DNA of 64,000 bases from positions 179,067,253-179,131,252 of the forward strand of contig OV884060.1 of NCBI GenBank assembly GCA_930367215.1. The letters run 5' to 3'. The first letter of the stretch is position 1, and each line of letters begins with the position of its first letter. The notes below the pieces were generated by a model. That model was not told the DNA's origin, did not search any database, and saw nothing but the letters and a program-made list of their open reading frames with translations. Below are positions 1 through 10,951 of the stretch, one piece after another. Both the position numbers and the translations under genes were made by a program. The DNA is from Pollenia angustigena (lineage: Eukaryota; Arthropoda; Insecta; Diptera; Polleniidae).

Positions 1-791
1 GAAATCCATAGAAAAATTTTTTTAAAACAGTACAGAGAGCAAAATGTGTGAGTTAAAAGTTCAGCAATGAAGAAGTGTTTTTGCATGAACTTTTGGTTAT
101 AATAATTAAAATAATTGTAAGATAAAACAAAAGGAGCCAATTAGAAAATTCATTCCGAACCAAGTCATACTCTTAACTAGTGTTGACAGAAGAGGGATTA
201 TGTGTTCAAACTGAAGATTTTGGAAATTTTTGCAAAAGTTTTGGATAGTACTTTTCCTTAATGTTACTTTTGTTTTGTTTTAAGAAATTCAAGGAAATTT
301 GCGTTCAGAATCCCTAAGCTTTATGACTTAACACATTTTTCTTTCATATTTGAATACAAAAATCGCATATTTGTTTATAAAAATTTTGAATTTTCTGCGA
401 TAACGATTTTAGCGGTATTGATAAAAAAAGTTTGTAGGTATAGTTATTGAATTTGTAGTCAACAACCAAGTTTATTGAGTCAATAAAAAAGTCGTTGCCC
501 AAAATAAGTTTTTTAACAATGTTTTTTAACAAATGTTTACGTGATTTGTTAAAATAAATTCTTGGATATGTTGAATAAATCAAACAAAATGTTAATCGAA
601 TCTTTATTTATTTATTAATTATGATGTGCTAAATTCCCAATTTTTATTCTTTGATAAATACACTTAAATACACATGACTTTGGAAAAACTAAAAATATTA
701 TTCAAATAAAACTGTAAAGCGAATAAGAATTATGAGCTATTACAAAGTGGACAAGAGTTGTAAAAATGCCGACTTTACTTTTATTGAATAT

Positions 792-1012
792 CGAGCCCTA
801 ACCGCAAAAAAAACGTAAGCGACATGATTTTCAATTTTCGTTTTTCTTAATAAATGACTTAATTGGCAACACTTCCATCATCACCTAAAATACCATGGTC
901 AAATAAGGTACCGCTACGATTTTATAGCAAGAAAAATTTTATTGTAAGCGACAAATTTCATACAAAATGTATATACATTTAAATAAAAAAGCTCTCTCCT
1001 GTAAAATTTGAT
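792..1012 (+). repeat. Dispersed repeat, family G (short copy)
   Basis: This block starts at CGAGCCCTAACCGCAAAAAA and runs through TTGGCAACACTTCCATCATC and CGATTTTATAGCAA to CTCTCCTGTAAAAT. The same blocks occur in the same order at about 47600-48655. There the far end reads as an inverted CGAGCC.TAACCGC, so the family probably has terminal inverted repeats. It is non-coding and sits inside the family F element. Confidence 0.5.
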
Positions 1013-1043
1013 ATGAAGAAATATTTATGTAATTATTTCAATA

Positions 1044-1586
1044 TTATACCCACCGCACAATAGTGGAGAGGGTATTATGCATTTGTGCGGATGTGTATAA
1101 CACCTTTAAATATTGGTTCTAGACCCACCTTAAAGTATACCTGATCGACAGAATCATTTTCTGAGTCGAACTTACGATGTCCGTCCGGCTAGCTGGCTGT
1201 CCATGTAACCTTGTGCGCAAAGTACAGGTCGCAATTTTGAAGATAATTTGATAAAATTTGCGTTATAGGTTCTTATTGGCACATAGGACTAAAATGGGCC
1301 GAATCGTAGGATCACGAGGGAAGATAGGGGGAAATTCATTCCTCTAAGAAACTATCAAAACGATTTTAGTGAAATTTTAAACTTAGATAGAACATATCTT
1401 TATGGTCACAAAAGGGATGCACGAGGGGAGATAGGGGCAATTTCTGTCTCTCACAAACTTTCAAAGCAATTTTAATGGAGTTCATAAACATAGATAAATC
1501 CATATTTATATGGACACATAAGCATGATTTGTTTTTAAATACTGTGGTGTAGGGTATCATATGGTCGGGCTTGACCGACTTACTTG
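1044..1586 (+). mobile_element. Helentron-like non-autonomous repeat, type II (GTCGG hairpin end)
   Basis: The element begins TTATACCCACCGCACAATAG. It carries the ACGATGTCCGTCCGG and CCATGTAACCTTGTGC blocks and ends GTCGGGCTTGACCGACTTACTTG. That end contains a short stem-loop (GTCGG/CCGAC) just inside a terminal CTTACTTG. The same arrangement, in reverse, is present at 9166-9766 and 15199-15752. A subterminal 3-prime hairpin without terminal inverted repeats fits DINE-1/mini-me-like Helentron-associated elements; the class assignment is inference. Confidence 0.65.
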
Positions 1587-1732
1587 TTAAATATGTTTTA
1601 TTGAGTGCTGTTTTGCAAAGTGTAATTTTGATAAAATTTTTCATTGAATCAAATAAAAAGTTTGTTGACCTAAAATTTTATTTTTCACAAACTGTGTTGT
1701 TAGAATTTTTCTTGAGATATTTTTTTCTGTGA

Positions 1733-2639
1733 ATGTAGTACCGGCTCCTCTAAAGAAAATTAACTCAAAATTTATTAATTTATAATATTTTTTAATACGT
1801 TCTCTTATATCTCAAAGAGGGATACAACTTTATTTTTTGGCGGAAGAGTTGAGAACACGTTGTATATCGTTTTCTTGCAAAAAGTTAAGGCTTGAGCTTT
1901 AAGGAGAGAAGAAAAAAGAAAATTTAATTTTTTTTATCTCTTTTAAAAACTCAAAACTTGACGACCTACACTTAATGCTAGAAACACAACTAGGACGAAC
2001 GACGAATTATTCGCAACAAATATTCGTCATTAGAAATATAACACATTGGTGTATATGAAAGTAAATACACACAATCATTGCGTAAACCGAAATTTGTCGT
2101 GCGAAACAAACTCTGCGATAGGGTTATTTCTATTTCTTACGCAGACGAACAACGAATAAATTCGCAAAGGGACAGCGCAGCATGATATAAAAGTCTTATA
2201 TTTCCTTAAAAGAGGTGATATTTGATAAATATAATTCCAAAAACAACTTCTTATATGGTATGTAACCTAAGAAAGAGTTCAAAGAGAAATATTGTTATTC
2301 GGATTAACGGTAAATTTTTATTTCGTTTTAATCATTATTCAGTTAAATTATTATGGAAAAAATTTCACGTTCGAAATGTCACGTATCGACCCAGATTTTT
2401 TTTTTTTTTTTGTATTTATTAAATATGATTTTCTAACACAACAAGACATAAAATCTTATAAATTACAGTATTAGAATCTGAAAAGTTAACCATACATTGA
2501 TTTAATTAAATTTAAATAATTATAAAATAATGAAAAATAAATAAAAATTAAATAAATAAAAAAAAAAAAAATTAAAAATTAAAATTAAAAAATAACGTTT
2601 TAACTATTTTTTATAGAATATTGCTACATCATTAATACA
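1733..2639. other. No gene seen; AT-rich spacer
   Basis: There are only short spurious ORFs. Two loose direct copies of a CGAACRACGAATWAATTCGC-like word lie near 1990-2010 and 2145-2165. A T-run at 2397-2411 and low-complexity A/T tracts at 2510-2600 fill the end. Confidence 0.5.
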
Positions 2640-2790
2640 ATTTACGAAAGATGTTCTTTAAGTAATTTTCTGAACCTCATTGCGTTGCTAGTAGTCTGCA
2701 AATTATCAGGGAGTTCATTCCAGAGACAAATGCTAAGAATAAAGAACTGACATTCAGAAGCGTGGCTACGATATCTAAATTTTTGGCTTA
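2640..2790 (-). pseudogene. C-terminal fragment of a non-LTR retrotransposon reverse transcriptase ORF
   Basis: The minus-strand translation reads FRYRSHASE...LWNELPDNLQTTSN...FRKLLKEHLS followed by a stop. The pattern aromatic-W-N-x-L-P-D followed by a basic F-K-x-L-K-x-H-L tail is how many CR1/Jockey-like LINE ORF2 proteins finish. No RT core motif is present, so this is only the last 45 or so residues of a 5-prime-truncated copy. A low-complexity A/T tract lies downstream on the minus strand, where a tail would be expected. The clade cannot be decided from so short a piece. It is certainly not a functional gene. Confidence 0.5.
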
Positions 2791-4032
2791 AAAAAAAAAA
2801 TAAAATACAGAAGATTTTGGAATTAAACCAAAGACATTTTAATGTTACATTGTTACGTAAAATTCTGAAAGTAGTTTGACTAAAAAATTGTGGCAGGTTT
2901 CGCTGAATTACGCCTTTTTATACATGGCCACAAAAACTACTTCTACTTTTTTCACGTTCGAACCACTACTTTTTTGCCATTATCTTTGTCCTAGAATCGC
3001 GGCCAGCATAAACTTTAGCATAGATAACAGTGCCTTCTTAGTACTATAATTTAAGGGTTAAGAGAACGTAAAAATATTTGTTGTTTAAAATGTTATTGCA
3101 TTTTTGATGCGTACGAGTGTCACGTTCAACACTTTGGATTTACCCACATGTTAACAAACAAATAAATTATAATGAAATTTTAATACAATTTATTGGTAGT
3201 TAAAAAGATGAAAATTGATGCAGTAAAATAACTAAAGAAGTAAAGAATAACACTACGTGACAAAATTTCAACAAAGTCGTGGCCAAATGAATCTGACAGC
3301 TAAACATTATGTAAAATTCTGAATATGAAGTCAGAATTGTCAAAAGTACAACAGTTTTTGAGATATTCCAAAATAACCGTTATTTGTGTTTTTAAAAAAG
3401 ATGATCTGACTGAAATACAAGCGGTTATTTTCTTTTGAGTAGCTTAAAAGAACGAATTGTCAACTGATTTAAAGTTACTCAAGGACCCAGAATATATATG
3501 CTTTATGGGGTTTTAAATGATTAATAAAAAGTTTCACACGGAACGATAAACTTATTTAGCCCTTATTCACCACTAGTGTTTAAGATTTTCTATTTTAAAC
3601 CACTGTTAGAAATAAAATTTATTTTAAGTTCCACTTACCTAAAAAAAAAACTCACACTATCATTCAGCTTGACCAAAATACAAGAATATACACTCAAAAC
3701 GAAAAATTTCTTATTTTTTACAGACACTCACATACAATGTTTCATGAACTCTTTAACATATACGAATGCAATTGAATTTCTATACTTATATTTGAGTTTT
3801 AGGGCTTAACTGTAAAAACAATCTTTTGAAAAGTAAGGAAATGCATTAGGGCGTAACTTTTTTTGCGAAACTTAAAACGGATACTTGGAGATAATATTAG
3901 ATATGCTGAAACGTTTTCTTTACATTAATTTCAAAAAGTACAAAATTATAATTTTGTTTAGATTCAAAATTCTTAAAGCGATTTACGAGTCTTCCCTTAT
4001 GGACCTAAGACTATAAAAATATATAAGACAAT
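2791..4032. other. No gene seen; contains a small mini-me-like fragment
   Basis: At 3475-3560 the sequence ACTCAAGGACCCAGAATATA, then TTTATGGGG and AAAGTTTCACACGGAA, matches the minus-strand mini-me core found at 9045-9115 and, inverted, at 54775-54845. The GTCY microsatellite side is missing. Otherwise I see nothing beyond spurious ORFs. Confidence 0.5.
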
Positions 4033-4252
4033 GGCTGACTTCATAAACGCAGTATTGCAATGCAACACCAAAAGGAATAGCTTCATAAGCTCCACAACTA
4101 TTCTGTAGACATTGCTTTGAGTTAATTATAGCATGGTAACTGTATTCACTACACAACGGTTGCGAAATTCCTGCATTGTGTAAATTTGTGATGCCTTGTC
4201 AAAGCATTTGTTTTTAGTGATGCTTTTCAATACTGCGTTTATGAAATCAGCC
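4033..4252. mobile_element. MITE with about 25-bp terminal inverted repeats
   Basis: The left end GGCTGACTTCATAAACGCAG is mirrored by the right end CTGCGTTTATGAAATCAGCC, with one mismatch over about 25 bp. The length is 220 bp with no coding capacity. No clear target duplication is visible, so the superfamily is open. Confidence 0.7.
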
Positions 4253-4917
4253 GATATTTTGGATGGCATCAAAGATTTTTGTTCCTAGTTTTGCCTTGAT
4301 AATAACGTTTTTGTTTCTGGCAATAAAAATAATTCTGAGCGGTTTGGGTGATCTTAATATTGTGGGAGCTATAAACTTTTAGGGGTCACCAGCTCAGAAA
4401 GTTTCTAACGGCTTTTCAGTGTTGCAAATTTAGACATTTAGTGCAATTTTTCACCTTGTTTGGCCATTTAAAAATTAGTTTACCCATTCGCCATTTTGCC
4501 TTAAGTGAGTATAAAGAACTTAATTTATCCCGAGTGTATTTTTTCTGTGTATTTTGTGAAATTGTTTTCAAATGCCACGAAGCAGTGTAAAAGAAAATAT
4601 AATCAAAGCATTTAAGCAGATTTGTTTGGCGATTCTAAACTCTTGTTTATGAATGTCAGCTGTTCGAGTAGCAGGAAGATTGAACCGCAATAAAACACGT
4701 AGCAGAAAAAGCTGTACAGTTTTAGTATTGCGCAAAACAATGATGTTAGAAAAGCAGTTCTGTGTATTTTGTTGTTGGGTTGCAAACAAGAGCTACAATA
4801 TTTTGCATTTGTACGTTTGCAAGAATTATTGCATTTAACACAGAGCTCCACTTATATCAAATCATATTTTAACACAATTTACCGAACGAGCAAAAGTCCT
4901 TAAGTCTGTTGTAATGA
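4253..4917. other. No gene seen
   Basis: A block near 4755-4830 (TGTGTATTTTGTTGTTGG, then ATTTTGCATTTGT) recurs at 45123-45185, so part of this stretch is an old dispersed repeat. The ORFs here overlap on both strands and look spurious. Confidence 0.4.
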
Positions 4918-5050
4918 AAGAGACGAGAGAGAATCTGGCGGGAAGTAAACCAGCAACCCCTTAACTGGTAGACTGGCTCACTACTAACTAGCCTATTATT
5001 ATTATTATGTCCTGTGGTTCCTATAAGGAACAAAGGGACACTAACTAGCC
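4918..5050 (-). repeat. tRNA-like SINE head with an inserted short retroposon tail
   Basis: On the minus strand GGCTAGTTAGTAGTGAGCC, AGTCTACCAG and TTGCTGG resemble the tRNA-like segments at 14612-14690 and 55571-55645, which carry an A-box-like GGTAGTGAGCTAGTCTA and a B-box-like GGGWTCGAAT. The word ACTAACTAGCCTA occurs twice, at 4983-4995 and 5040-5052. The copies flank a 44-46-bp piece ending, on the minus strand, in (TAA)n. That reads as a very short 5-prime-truncated retroposon with a 13-bp target duplication. Confidence 0.5.
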
Positions 5051-5052
5051 TA

Positions 5053-5331
5053 CACTGAAAAAATTTTCTTCACAGATCCAATGAAATTTACATTAAAATT
5101 CAACCTATGTAACCTTTCATTGGATTAATGAAGGACTAATAAAATCAATGACATAATTTTCATTGATTTTATGAATCCTCATTGAAAAAATGGATAAAAT
5201 AAACGTTTGTCATTAAACTAATGCAAAATTTTCATTGATTTTATGAAACATTTCATTAATCCAATGAAAGGTTACATATGTTGAATTTTAATGTAAATTT
5301 CATTGGATCTGTGAAGAAATTTTTTTCAGTG
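5053..5331. mobile_element. MITE with long terminal inverted repeats and TA target site
   Basis: The element starts CACTGAAAAAATTTTCTTCA and ends TGAAGAAATTTTTTTCAGTG, flanked on both sides by TA. The inverted repeats extend about 80 bp inward, through CCAATGAAATTTACATTAAA and CCTTTCATTGGATTAATGA. The 279-bp element is almost one large hairpin. TA duplication and structure point to a Tc1/mariner-type non-autonomous element. Confidence 0.85.
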
Positions 5332-5339
5332 TATTGGGG

Positions 5340-5545
5340 CACTTAAAATAAACATATTATTGTCAACGTTATTTTTGTGAATACAAAATTTTTTTTATTA
5401 ATTTATTATGCTTTGCTTAATTCCCAATATTCATTGCTTAATATACTATAACTTATTGTTAGAAACCTTTTTCCAAATACTTTGGAAAAGCTAAAGATAT
5501 ACAAATAAAACTGTAAAGCGAATGAGAATTACAAACACTCAAGTC
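5340..5545 (-). repeat. Partial copy of family F core
   Basis: GAATACAAAATTTT, CTTAATTCCCAAT, ACTTTGGAAAAGCTAAAGAT and ACTGTAAAGCGAATGAGAAT match the inverted core of family F (compare 600-735 and, in the other orientation, 45865-46000). The piece has no own termini and no coding capacity. Confidence 0.6.
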
Positions 5546-6920
5546 TTATTTGCACGAGATTTAAGCTAAGACAAAACACCCACAATAAACAGTGAGTTTA
5601 TCTTCATATTCATAAAAAAATGTTAATTTAATAAAAGTTAACAAAACAAATTTTCTATGAAAATTTTCCTTAATAAGCGTTTGTTAAATTTAATAATCGT
5701 TTATAAATACGGAGGGTATAACTTTTATTTTAATATCAAGTTACAGTTAAAAATAAGAGGTGTAGAATCAAAGGGATGGGTAAAGCTTATACAAAATTAA
5801 TACTTCTCGTTTATGGAGGGTGAGAAAAATTGCTTATTTAAAGATCTTATTTATATAAGATTTTTGCGTTATCAAGTTTTACCTTAAGTAAGGGAAGAGA
5901 GGAGTTTCAAACTCTCCTCAGTTTTTTAAATTATAGGTTGCGCCATCAGAAATAAACTATTTCAGAAAAAACGTTACATGTTTAAGCTTCTCTTAAAGTT
6001 TAAAGGTATTCGACTTTGAAACTCTTAATTTATTTGATTGATATGCCCTGACCAAATTTGTTGGAAAGTATCATCTCTTTTTGGCTTCCTAAAAAATTGT
6101 AGCCATTCTAATTTTCTTCTAATTCTATTCATCGTTATTTGTGTATACGTATATATTTTTTTTCTTCTATTTCTCTGTGTATATTTGTCTAGTTTCGAAC
6201 AATATTTGTCTATTTTGTATGCAAAGGACAACAACGCACAACTCGTCTAACAAAATGCAATTTAAACCAGATTGTGTTCGATAGCTGGATGTGTTTTGTT
6301 TGCATTCTGTGGATTGTTTGGTTTTGGTCTACTTTAAATTGATTTCCTTGTAATTCTTAGAGTTTCTATTTCCTTAACAGACATTTCACTTCTAGTTTCT
6401 CAGTTCAAGAGCATATGGATGGTAGTACATTAGAAACATGCATACATACGTACATACATACAAATGTATATATTTATTTTTTTATTATATTTTAGGTATT
6501 ATTGATATTACCTACTTTTGTGCTAAAATGTTTCTCTTTTGGAAAACAAATTTCAATTTGACTTTTCTTATTTCATTATAAAATGTTCGTTTTTAGTTGT
6601 TGTAGTTGTTTATTTTTTTCTTTTTTTGATATCCTGGTAAACTTCCGGTTTTCTTTTTCCACTTCAGAGTGTTTGGGTATTCTTTTGAGTGGGTTTGTGT
6701 GAGAGAAGAGGAGTTTAGTTTTCGGTTTGTTATTATTTCATTTATTTTTGCTGTAATCTTCTTAGAATTTTTGACATTTCATTTACAATGTCCATTAGTA
6801 TTAAATATTAAAGGAAATTAATTTATGTATTTACTATTGTGTAAAGTAAAATATAAATTATATTAAAATTTCATGATTTGAGAATATTAAGTTAACAAAT
6901 GTTCTTTAAAAAAAAAAAAC
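5546..6920. other. No gene seen; CATA-type microsatellite
   Basis: A CATA/CATACGTACATA microsatellite lies at about 6437-6475. The rest is AT-rich with T-rich tracts and only overlapping spurious ORFs. I see nothing else. Confidence 0.5.
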
Positions 6921-7312
6921 AAGTTAGAGTGCTATATTCGGCTGTGCCGAATCTTTGATACCCTCCACCGACAGTTCGAATGTTTAAGGAGTAATATCTG
7001 TATGATGTTATTATTATCTTAAACTGTGACGATTTGTTATTAATTATGGTTTTAGGCGACTAAACTGTTTTCCGGTAGTAGGGTTTCTATGGGGCCTAGG
7101 GTAAATGATGGACCGATCATCACGAAATTTCAAAGCGTCATTTCTAGTCCTTTAAAACTGTGACATACCAACTTCTGTTATGCTAGCGTTATTAATTATG
7201 GTTTTAGGCGACTAAACTGTTTTCCGGAAGTATTGTTTATATGGGGCCTAGGGTAAATTATGGGCCGATCTTCACGAAATTTTACAGTATCATTTATAGT
7301 CCTATAAAACTG

Positions 7313-8668
7313 TTTTTTTTTTTTAAATTTATTATTGAATCTTTCTTATCGAAATTTACAATATGTATTCAAATCTTAATTCTACTTGTTGTTTATTAGT
7401 TGTTACCAGTGTAACCACTAACTGCTGTATTTAAATTTTAAAAATGTCTTCTAGTTAGGCTCAAAGTATCGGTTCTTTTAAGCCTCTGGTTACCTTCGAA
7501 CCAGAGATCAGCAATGAATCGCTTTTTCGCTACTCATACTGACTCATGCAATTGTAAGTATAAGTGCGTAGAAATCATTTAAACTAAACTACTCTGATTC
7601 ACTCATACTCACAAGAGAAATATTTATGAGTGCGACGTCGACATTATACGCATACTCATAAATGACCTCAGCTTGATTTATAATTTCAAGAAAATACTTA
7701 CAATACTCACAATGATTCAAATCATTTAGCTTATCCATTTACCGTTTTAACACAACAGAGAAAACACACAACTTTATAATCAGCGCTGCCAGATAAATTT
7801 GCCGAAAAATCGTCAACTTCATACATGTTACTTTAGTAAACTGTAATTGCCAAATCGTCACTTTACTAATTTGGGGACAAATCTGGCAGCCTCGCATTTT
7901 GCTTCGCCTATACACATTGACTTGAGTAGATTCTAAATCAAACACTACAAATGTTGGTAAGTATGAGTACGATGAATAAAATGAAACTTTTGAGTGAATA
8001 TGAGTTTGAATCACATTGGAATAAGTATGAGTGCGTATAAGTACAAGAATTTATGAGTCATGATTTAGCTCTACTCACTTTTTCACTACTCATTGCTGAT
8101 CTCCGCTTCGAACTGAAGCAGACCCCGAGCGAGGTAGTTAGGGTGGGCCATTAGTTTATCGATGTAACTTATTGAATATTTTTTAATTTCCTCCTGGATA
8201 GTGGGGACGTTGAGATCTCTGTGGATAATATCATTACGTATATACCATGGGGCGCAGACAATTTGTCGTAATATTCTAGACTGTCTTCTTTGAAGCTTTT
8301 GGATGTTAGATGCGCATACAGTACCCCATAATTGGATGCCATATGTCCATATTGGTTTTATGATGGACTTGTATAAGAGAATTTTGTTGTCTAAGGACAA
8401 GTTTGACTTTCGACCGAGAAGCCAATGTAGTTGAGTTGCTTTAAGTTGCATAGCCGCTATTTTCACTTCAATATGACGCGACCAGGTCAAGCGTTTATCT
8501 ATATGAATTCCCAAGTACTTAACACGGTTTTCTACCGGAACAGTGATGTTATTTATTTTTACAGCTGGGCACGTTTGTCTTCTGAGCGTGAAAGTTAAGT
8601 GAGCACATTTAGCCGGGTTAACCTTTATTCTCCATTTTTCTAGCCAGGCCTCTAGTTCATTGACTGTG
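7313..8668 (-). pseudogene. Jockey-type LINE, 3-prime end of ORF2, with poly(A) tail
   Basis: The minus-strand ORF reads from about 8668 with VNELEAWLEKWRIKVNPAKC, then KYLGIHIDKRLTWSRHIE and YKSIIKPIWTYGIQLWG. These are the thumb/C-terminal motifs downstream of the RT catalytic YxDD in Jockey-clade ORF2 proteins. The frame runs to LARGLLQFE, is interrupted by the hAT-type element 7502-8105, and resumes in frame as GNQRLKRTDTLSLTRRHF-stop. The LKR-rich ending is typical of this clade. The 3-prime UTR ends in poly(A), seen as a T-run at 7313-7324. The catalytic domain and the upstream two thirds are missing, so this is a dead 5-prime-truncated insertion in a mini-me-like element. Confidence 0.85.
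7502..8105. mobile_element. hAT-type non-autonomous element with 8-bp target duplication
   Basis: The left end CAGAGATCAGCAATGA and right end TCATTGCTGATCTCCG form 16-bp inverted repeats. Both sides are flanked by CTTCGAAC (7494-7501 and 8106-8113). An 8-bp duplication and CAG-initial termini are diagnostic of the hAT superfamily. The 604-bp interior has many TATGAGTA/ACTCATAC words in both orientations and no transposase. Removing it restores the reading frame of the host LINE. Confidence 0.9.
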
Positions 8669-9165
8669 ACGAGCCAAAATTTGTTATGATTGCATTATTT
8701 TTTACGGTTTTAGGCGTACTAAACTGTTTTCCGGTAGTAGGGTTTATATGGGGCCTAAGGTAAATTATGGACCGATCGTCACGAAATTTCACAGTGTTAT
8801 TTCTAGTCCTAATCTCATCTCATCTCATTCCGTGCCTTGTTCCAGCATTTATGTTATTTTTTGTAACAAAATTATCAATTCTGAACCGATTTTGCTGGAT
8901 TTCAATCCTAAACTGCTTAGGATAACTACAAGCAATTTGGCACCAAGTTTGTTCATTTCTTTTGAGTTGTTCGAAAGTGAGCGTGTTTTCAACAGACGGA
9001 CAGACGGACGGACAGACGGACATGGCTAAATTGACTTAGAATTACTCAAGGACCCAGAATATATATACTTTATGGGGTCTGAGATGAATAATAAAAAAGT
9101 TTCACACGGAATGACAAACTTAATATACCCTCTTCACAACTAATTGTGGTGGAGGATATAAAAAA

Positions 9166-9766
9166 AACAAGTAAGAAAGTAAAGTCGGTCAAGCCCGACC
9201 ATATGATACTCTACACCACAGTACTCAAAAACACGTCATGCTTATATGTCCATATAAATATGGTTATCTATGTTTATAAACTTCATTAAAATCGGTTTGA
9301 AAGTTTGTGAGAGGCAGAAATTGCCCCCTACCTCCCCTTGTGGTCCTATTTTTGAAAACCTGTATAGCTTATGTGAACATAAAGATATGAATCTATCTAT
9401 GTTTTAAATTTCGTTAAAATCGGTTTCAGAGGCAAAAACTGCCCTATCTCCCCTCGTGGTCCTATTTTTTAAAAAATGCATCCCTTTTGTGTCCAAAAAG
9501 ATATGGTTCTATCTATGTTTAAATTTCATTAAAATCGGTTTAATAGTTTCTGAGAGGAAGAAAGTTCCCCCTATCTTCCCTCGTGGTCCTTCGATTTGGC
9601 CCATTTTCAATAGGGTTGGTCCTTGTGCCAATAAGAACTTATGTCCCTTTGCGCACAAGGTTACATGGACAGCCAGCCAGCCTGCAAGCCAGCCGGACGG
9701 ACATTGCTAGTTTAAGGTGGTTCTAGGACCATAATACTCTCTCCACTATTGTGGTGTGGGTGTAAA
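9166..9766 (-). mobile_element. Helentron-like non-autonomous repeat, type II
   Basis: This is an inverted copy of the repeat at 1044-1586. It runs from CAAGTAAGAAAG and the hairpin GTCGGTCAAGCCCGAC, through repeated ATCTATGTTT.AAA.TTCATTAAAATCGG blocks, ACAAGGTTACATGGACAGCC and GGACGGACATTG, to CCACTATTGTGGTGTGGGT. The about 110-bp block with CCCCTCGTGGTCCTATTTTT is present three times internally. Its CAAGTAAG end directly abuts the mini-me-like element 6921-9165. Confidence 0.7.
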
Positions 9767-9877
9767 AATGGGGTAACCTAGTGAAATTAATTTCATTTTT
9801 ATAACTAGAATTTAAACTATATTGATTCCAGTTTGAAATTAAATTTTTTCCGCAATGAATTTTAAAATATATGTATC

Positions 9878-10412
9878 GGATGATATTTTAGCTATTATCT
9901 TTTTGGCAACACTAGTTTTAACATGTGACGCACGTTTCGTGTTTTGTTTCACTGTCAAACATCTTCAGTTTGGTCTATAATTTAACCATGAATCGTCTTA
10001 CAAACGAAATTATTGAATTTTATTATCGAAATGCGTGCTCTGTCAAGAAAGTTCATCGCGCGCTTCTTGTGTTCAGCGATGGAGCTCATTTTTGGCTCAA
10101 TGGGTACGTTAATAAGCAGAATTGTCGATTTTGGAGTGAATATCAGCCAGTTTGGTGCGGTTTATGGGCTGGTGGCATCATTGGACCGTACTTCTTCAAA
10201 GATGATGCGAATCGTAACGTAATTGTGAATGGTGAGTGCTAACGTGCGATGATTCTAACTTTTTTTTGTCCAAAATGCAAGTGCTTGACTTGCATTACAT
10301 GTGGTTTCAACAAGACGGTGCCACATGCCACATGCCACACAGCACGGTTAACAATGAACTTATTGAGAGGCGAGTTCGGTGAACATTTTATTTCAAGTTC
10401 GGGACCGGTCAA
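9878..10412 (+). pseudogene. DD41D (rosa-like) mariner transposase, deleted copy 1
   Basis: The terminus resembles GATTTTTTAGCTATTATC of the copy at 26002. An ATG at 9988 then gives MNRLTNE followed by IIEFYYRNACSVKKVHRALL, the N-terminal helix-turn-helix start. The frame jumps straight to VFSDGAHFWLNGYVNKQNCR, which contains the first catalytic Asp, then VWCGLWAGGIIGPYFFKDD. A stop follows at 10242. A later FQQDGAT remnant carries the second Asp near 10310, with a short CCACATG triplication. The copy ends abruptly at GGGACCGGTCAA, where RTE sequence begins. About 100 codons between the helix-turn-helix and the catalytic domain are missing, so it cannot encode active transposase. Confidence 0.8.
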
Positions 10413-10660
10413 GCTTTGTCTTTCTTAAATTAATTTTCAATCCAAGCCTCCTCGCATTTACTGAAAGTTGATTTAATTTAGCGTCTATATCATCGAAGCG
10501 GTGTGCCATTAGGCAAATATCGTCGGCATAATCTACGTCATTAAGTTTTTCGGACAAGTTCCACGGTATGCCATTTGGGGCAACGATATTGGTTTGCTCA
10601 AGTGTCACTGTCACGAAGCAAATGACATAATGTAAGTGCTAGAATACAGCCTTGTTTAAC
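10413..10660 (-). pseudogene. RTE-clade reverse transcriptase fragment
   Basis: On the minus strand a degraded GVKQGCIL (RT motif B region) is followed, after a frameshift, by GIPWNLSEKLNDVDYADDIC, the catalytic YADD motif, and by LGLKINLRKTK. The same order (GITWNLQSQLEDLAYADDIC, VGLKINSAKTK) is seen in the larger RTE copy at 21425-23249, but the two are clearly different subfamilies. Both ends are truncated. Its junction with mariner copy 1 is abrupt, so one insertion or a deletion cut through the other. Confidence 0.75.
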
Positions 10661-10951
10661 GCCAGTTCAATATTGCAGTTGATATTTGGCCAAAAAATTA
10701 CAAAAATTCGCCTGAGACTTTGGTTGAAAAAAGCTTGCAAACTTTGAGTTTCGCATGGAGAAATGTTTTTGTCTTCCAAAATCGTAGAGGAGAGCAGGTT
10801 TGACATTGATGTCCGTGCTACCAGTAACGTTACGAGTTCTCCAAAATTTATTGACCATACCTACCTACGACTTAATGTATTAGTACAAATATACTATTAC
10901 ATCGTACTCAACACTACCACAGAAGTCTTACGTTTTCCATGATACTTTGTA
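10661..10951 (-). other. Short unrecognised ORF in spacer
   Basis: A 63-codon minus-strand ORF (10667-10858) contains VNKFWRTRNVTGSTDINVKP and LLYDFGRQKHFS. The composition looks more protein-like than its surroundings and may be another transposon coding scrap, but I cannot assign it. No start context or neighbour supports a real gene. Confidence 0.2.

Larger units (their letters stand above)
332..1732 (-). mobile_element. Composite inverted-repeat element, family F (ends resemble CACAGAAAAAA)
   Basis: The sequence matches, in reverse complement, the element at 45627-46690. Both share the words around AATCGCATATTTG near one end, the GTCAACAACCAAGTTTATTG stretch, the CTAAATTCCCAAT region and the AAACATATTTAAT/CACTCAATAAAAC region. 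The right end runs into TTTTTTTCTGTG. This copy is interrupted by two other repeats, 792-1012 and 1044-1586. No coding capacity is visible. The left boundary is degenerate and approximate. Confidence 0.55.
6921..9165 (-). mobile_element. mini-me/DINE-1-like element, interrupted by a LINE
   Basis: Read on the minus strand it starts TATACCCTCCACCACAATTA and shows an ATATATATTCTGGGTCC core. A GTCY microsatellite follows (GTCCGTCTGTC, at 8990-9022). It ends in a subterminal palindrome TTCGGCACAGCCGAA and ACTCTAACTTG. TA-rich motif, conserved core and GTCY tract in this order are the described hallmarks of dipteran mini-me elements. Internal blocks of about 125-150 bp (GTTTTAGGCG...GGGGCCTAGGGTAAAT) are present three times. 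The copy is split by the LINE at 7313-8668. The same element without the LINE is at 54726-55505. Confidence 0.75.

Noticed and set aside
4568..4851. Three overlapping ORFs on both strands
   Set aside because: They overlap each other in different frames, have no recognisable motif and lie in a dispersed repeat block.
8748..9029. Opposing 93- and 67-codon ORFs rich in RTDGRTDG and SVCPSVCPSV
   Set aside because: Translations of the GTCY microsatellite of a mini-me-like repeat; the same peptides appear at 54860-55114 and 36217-36496.
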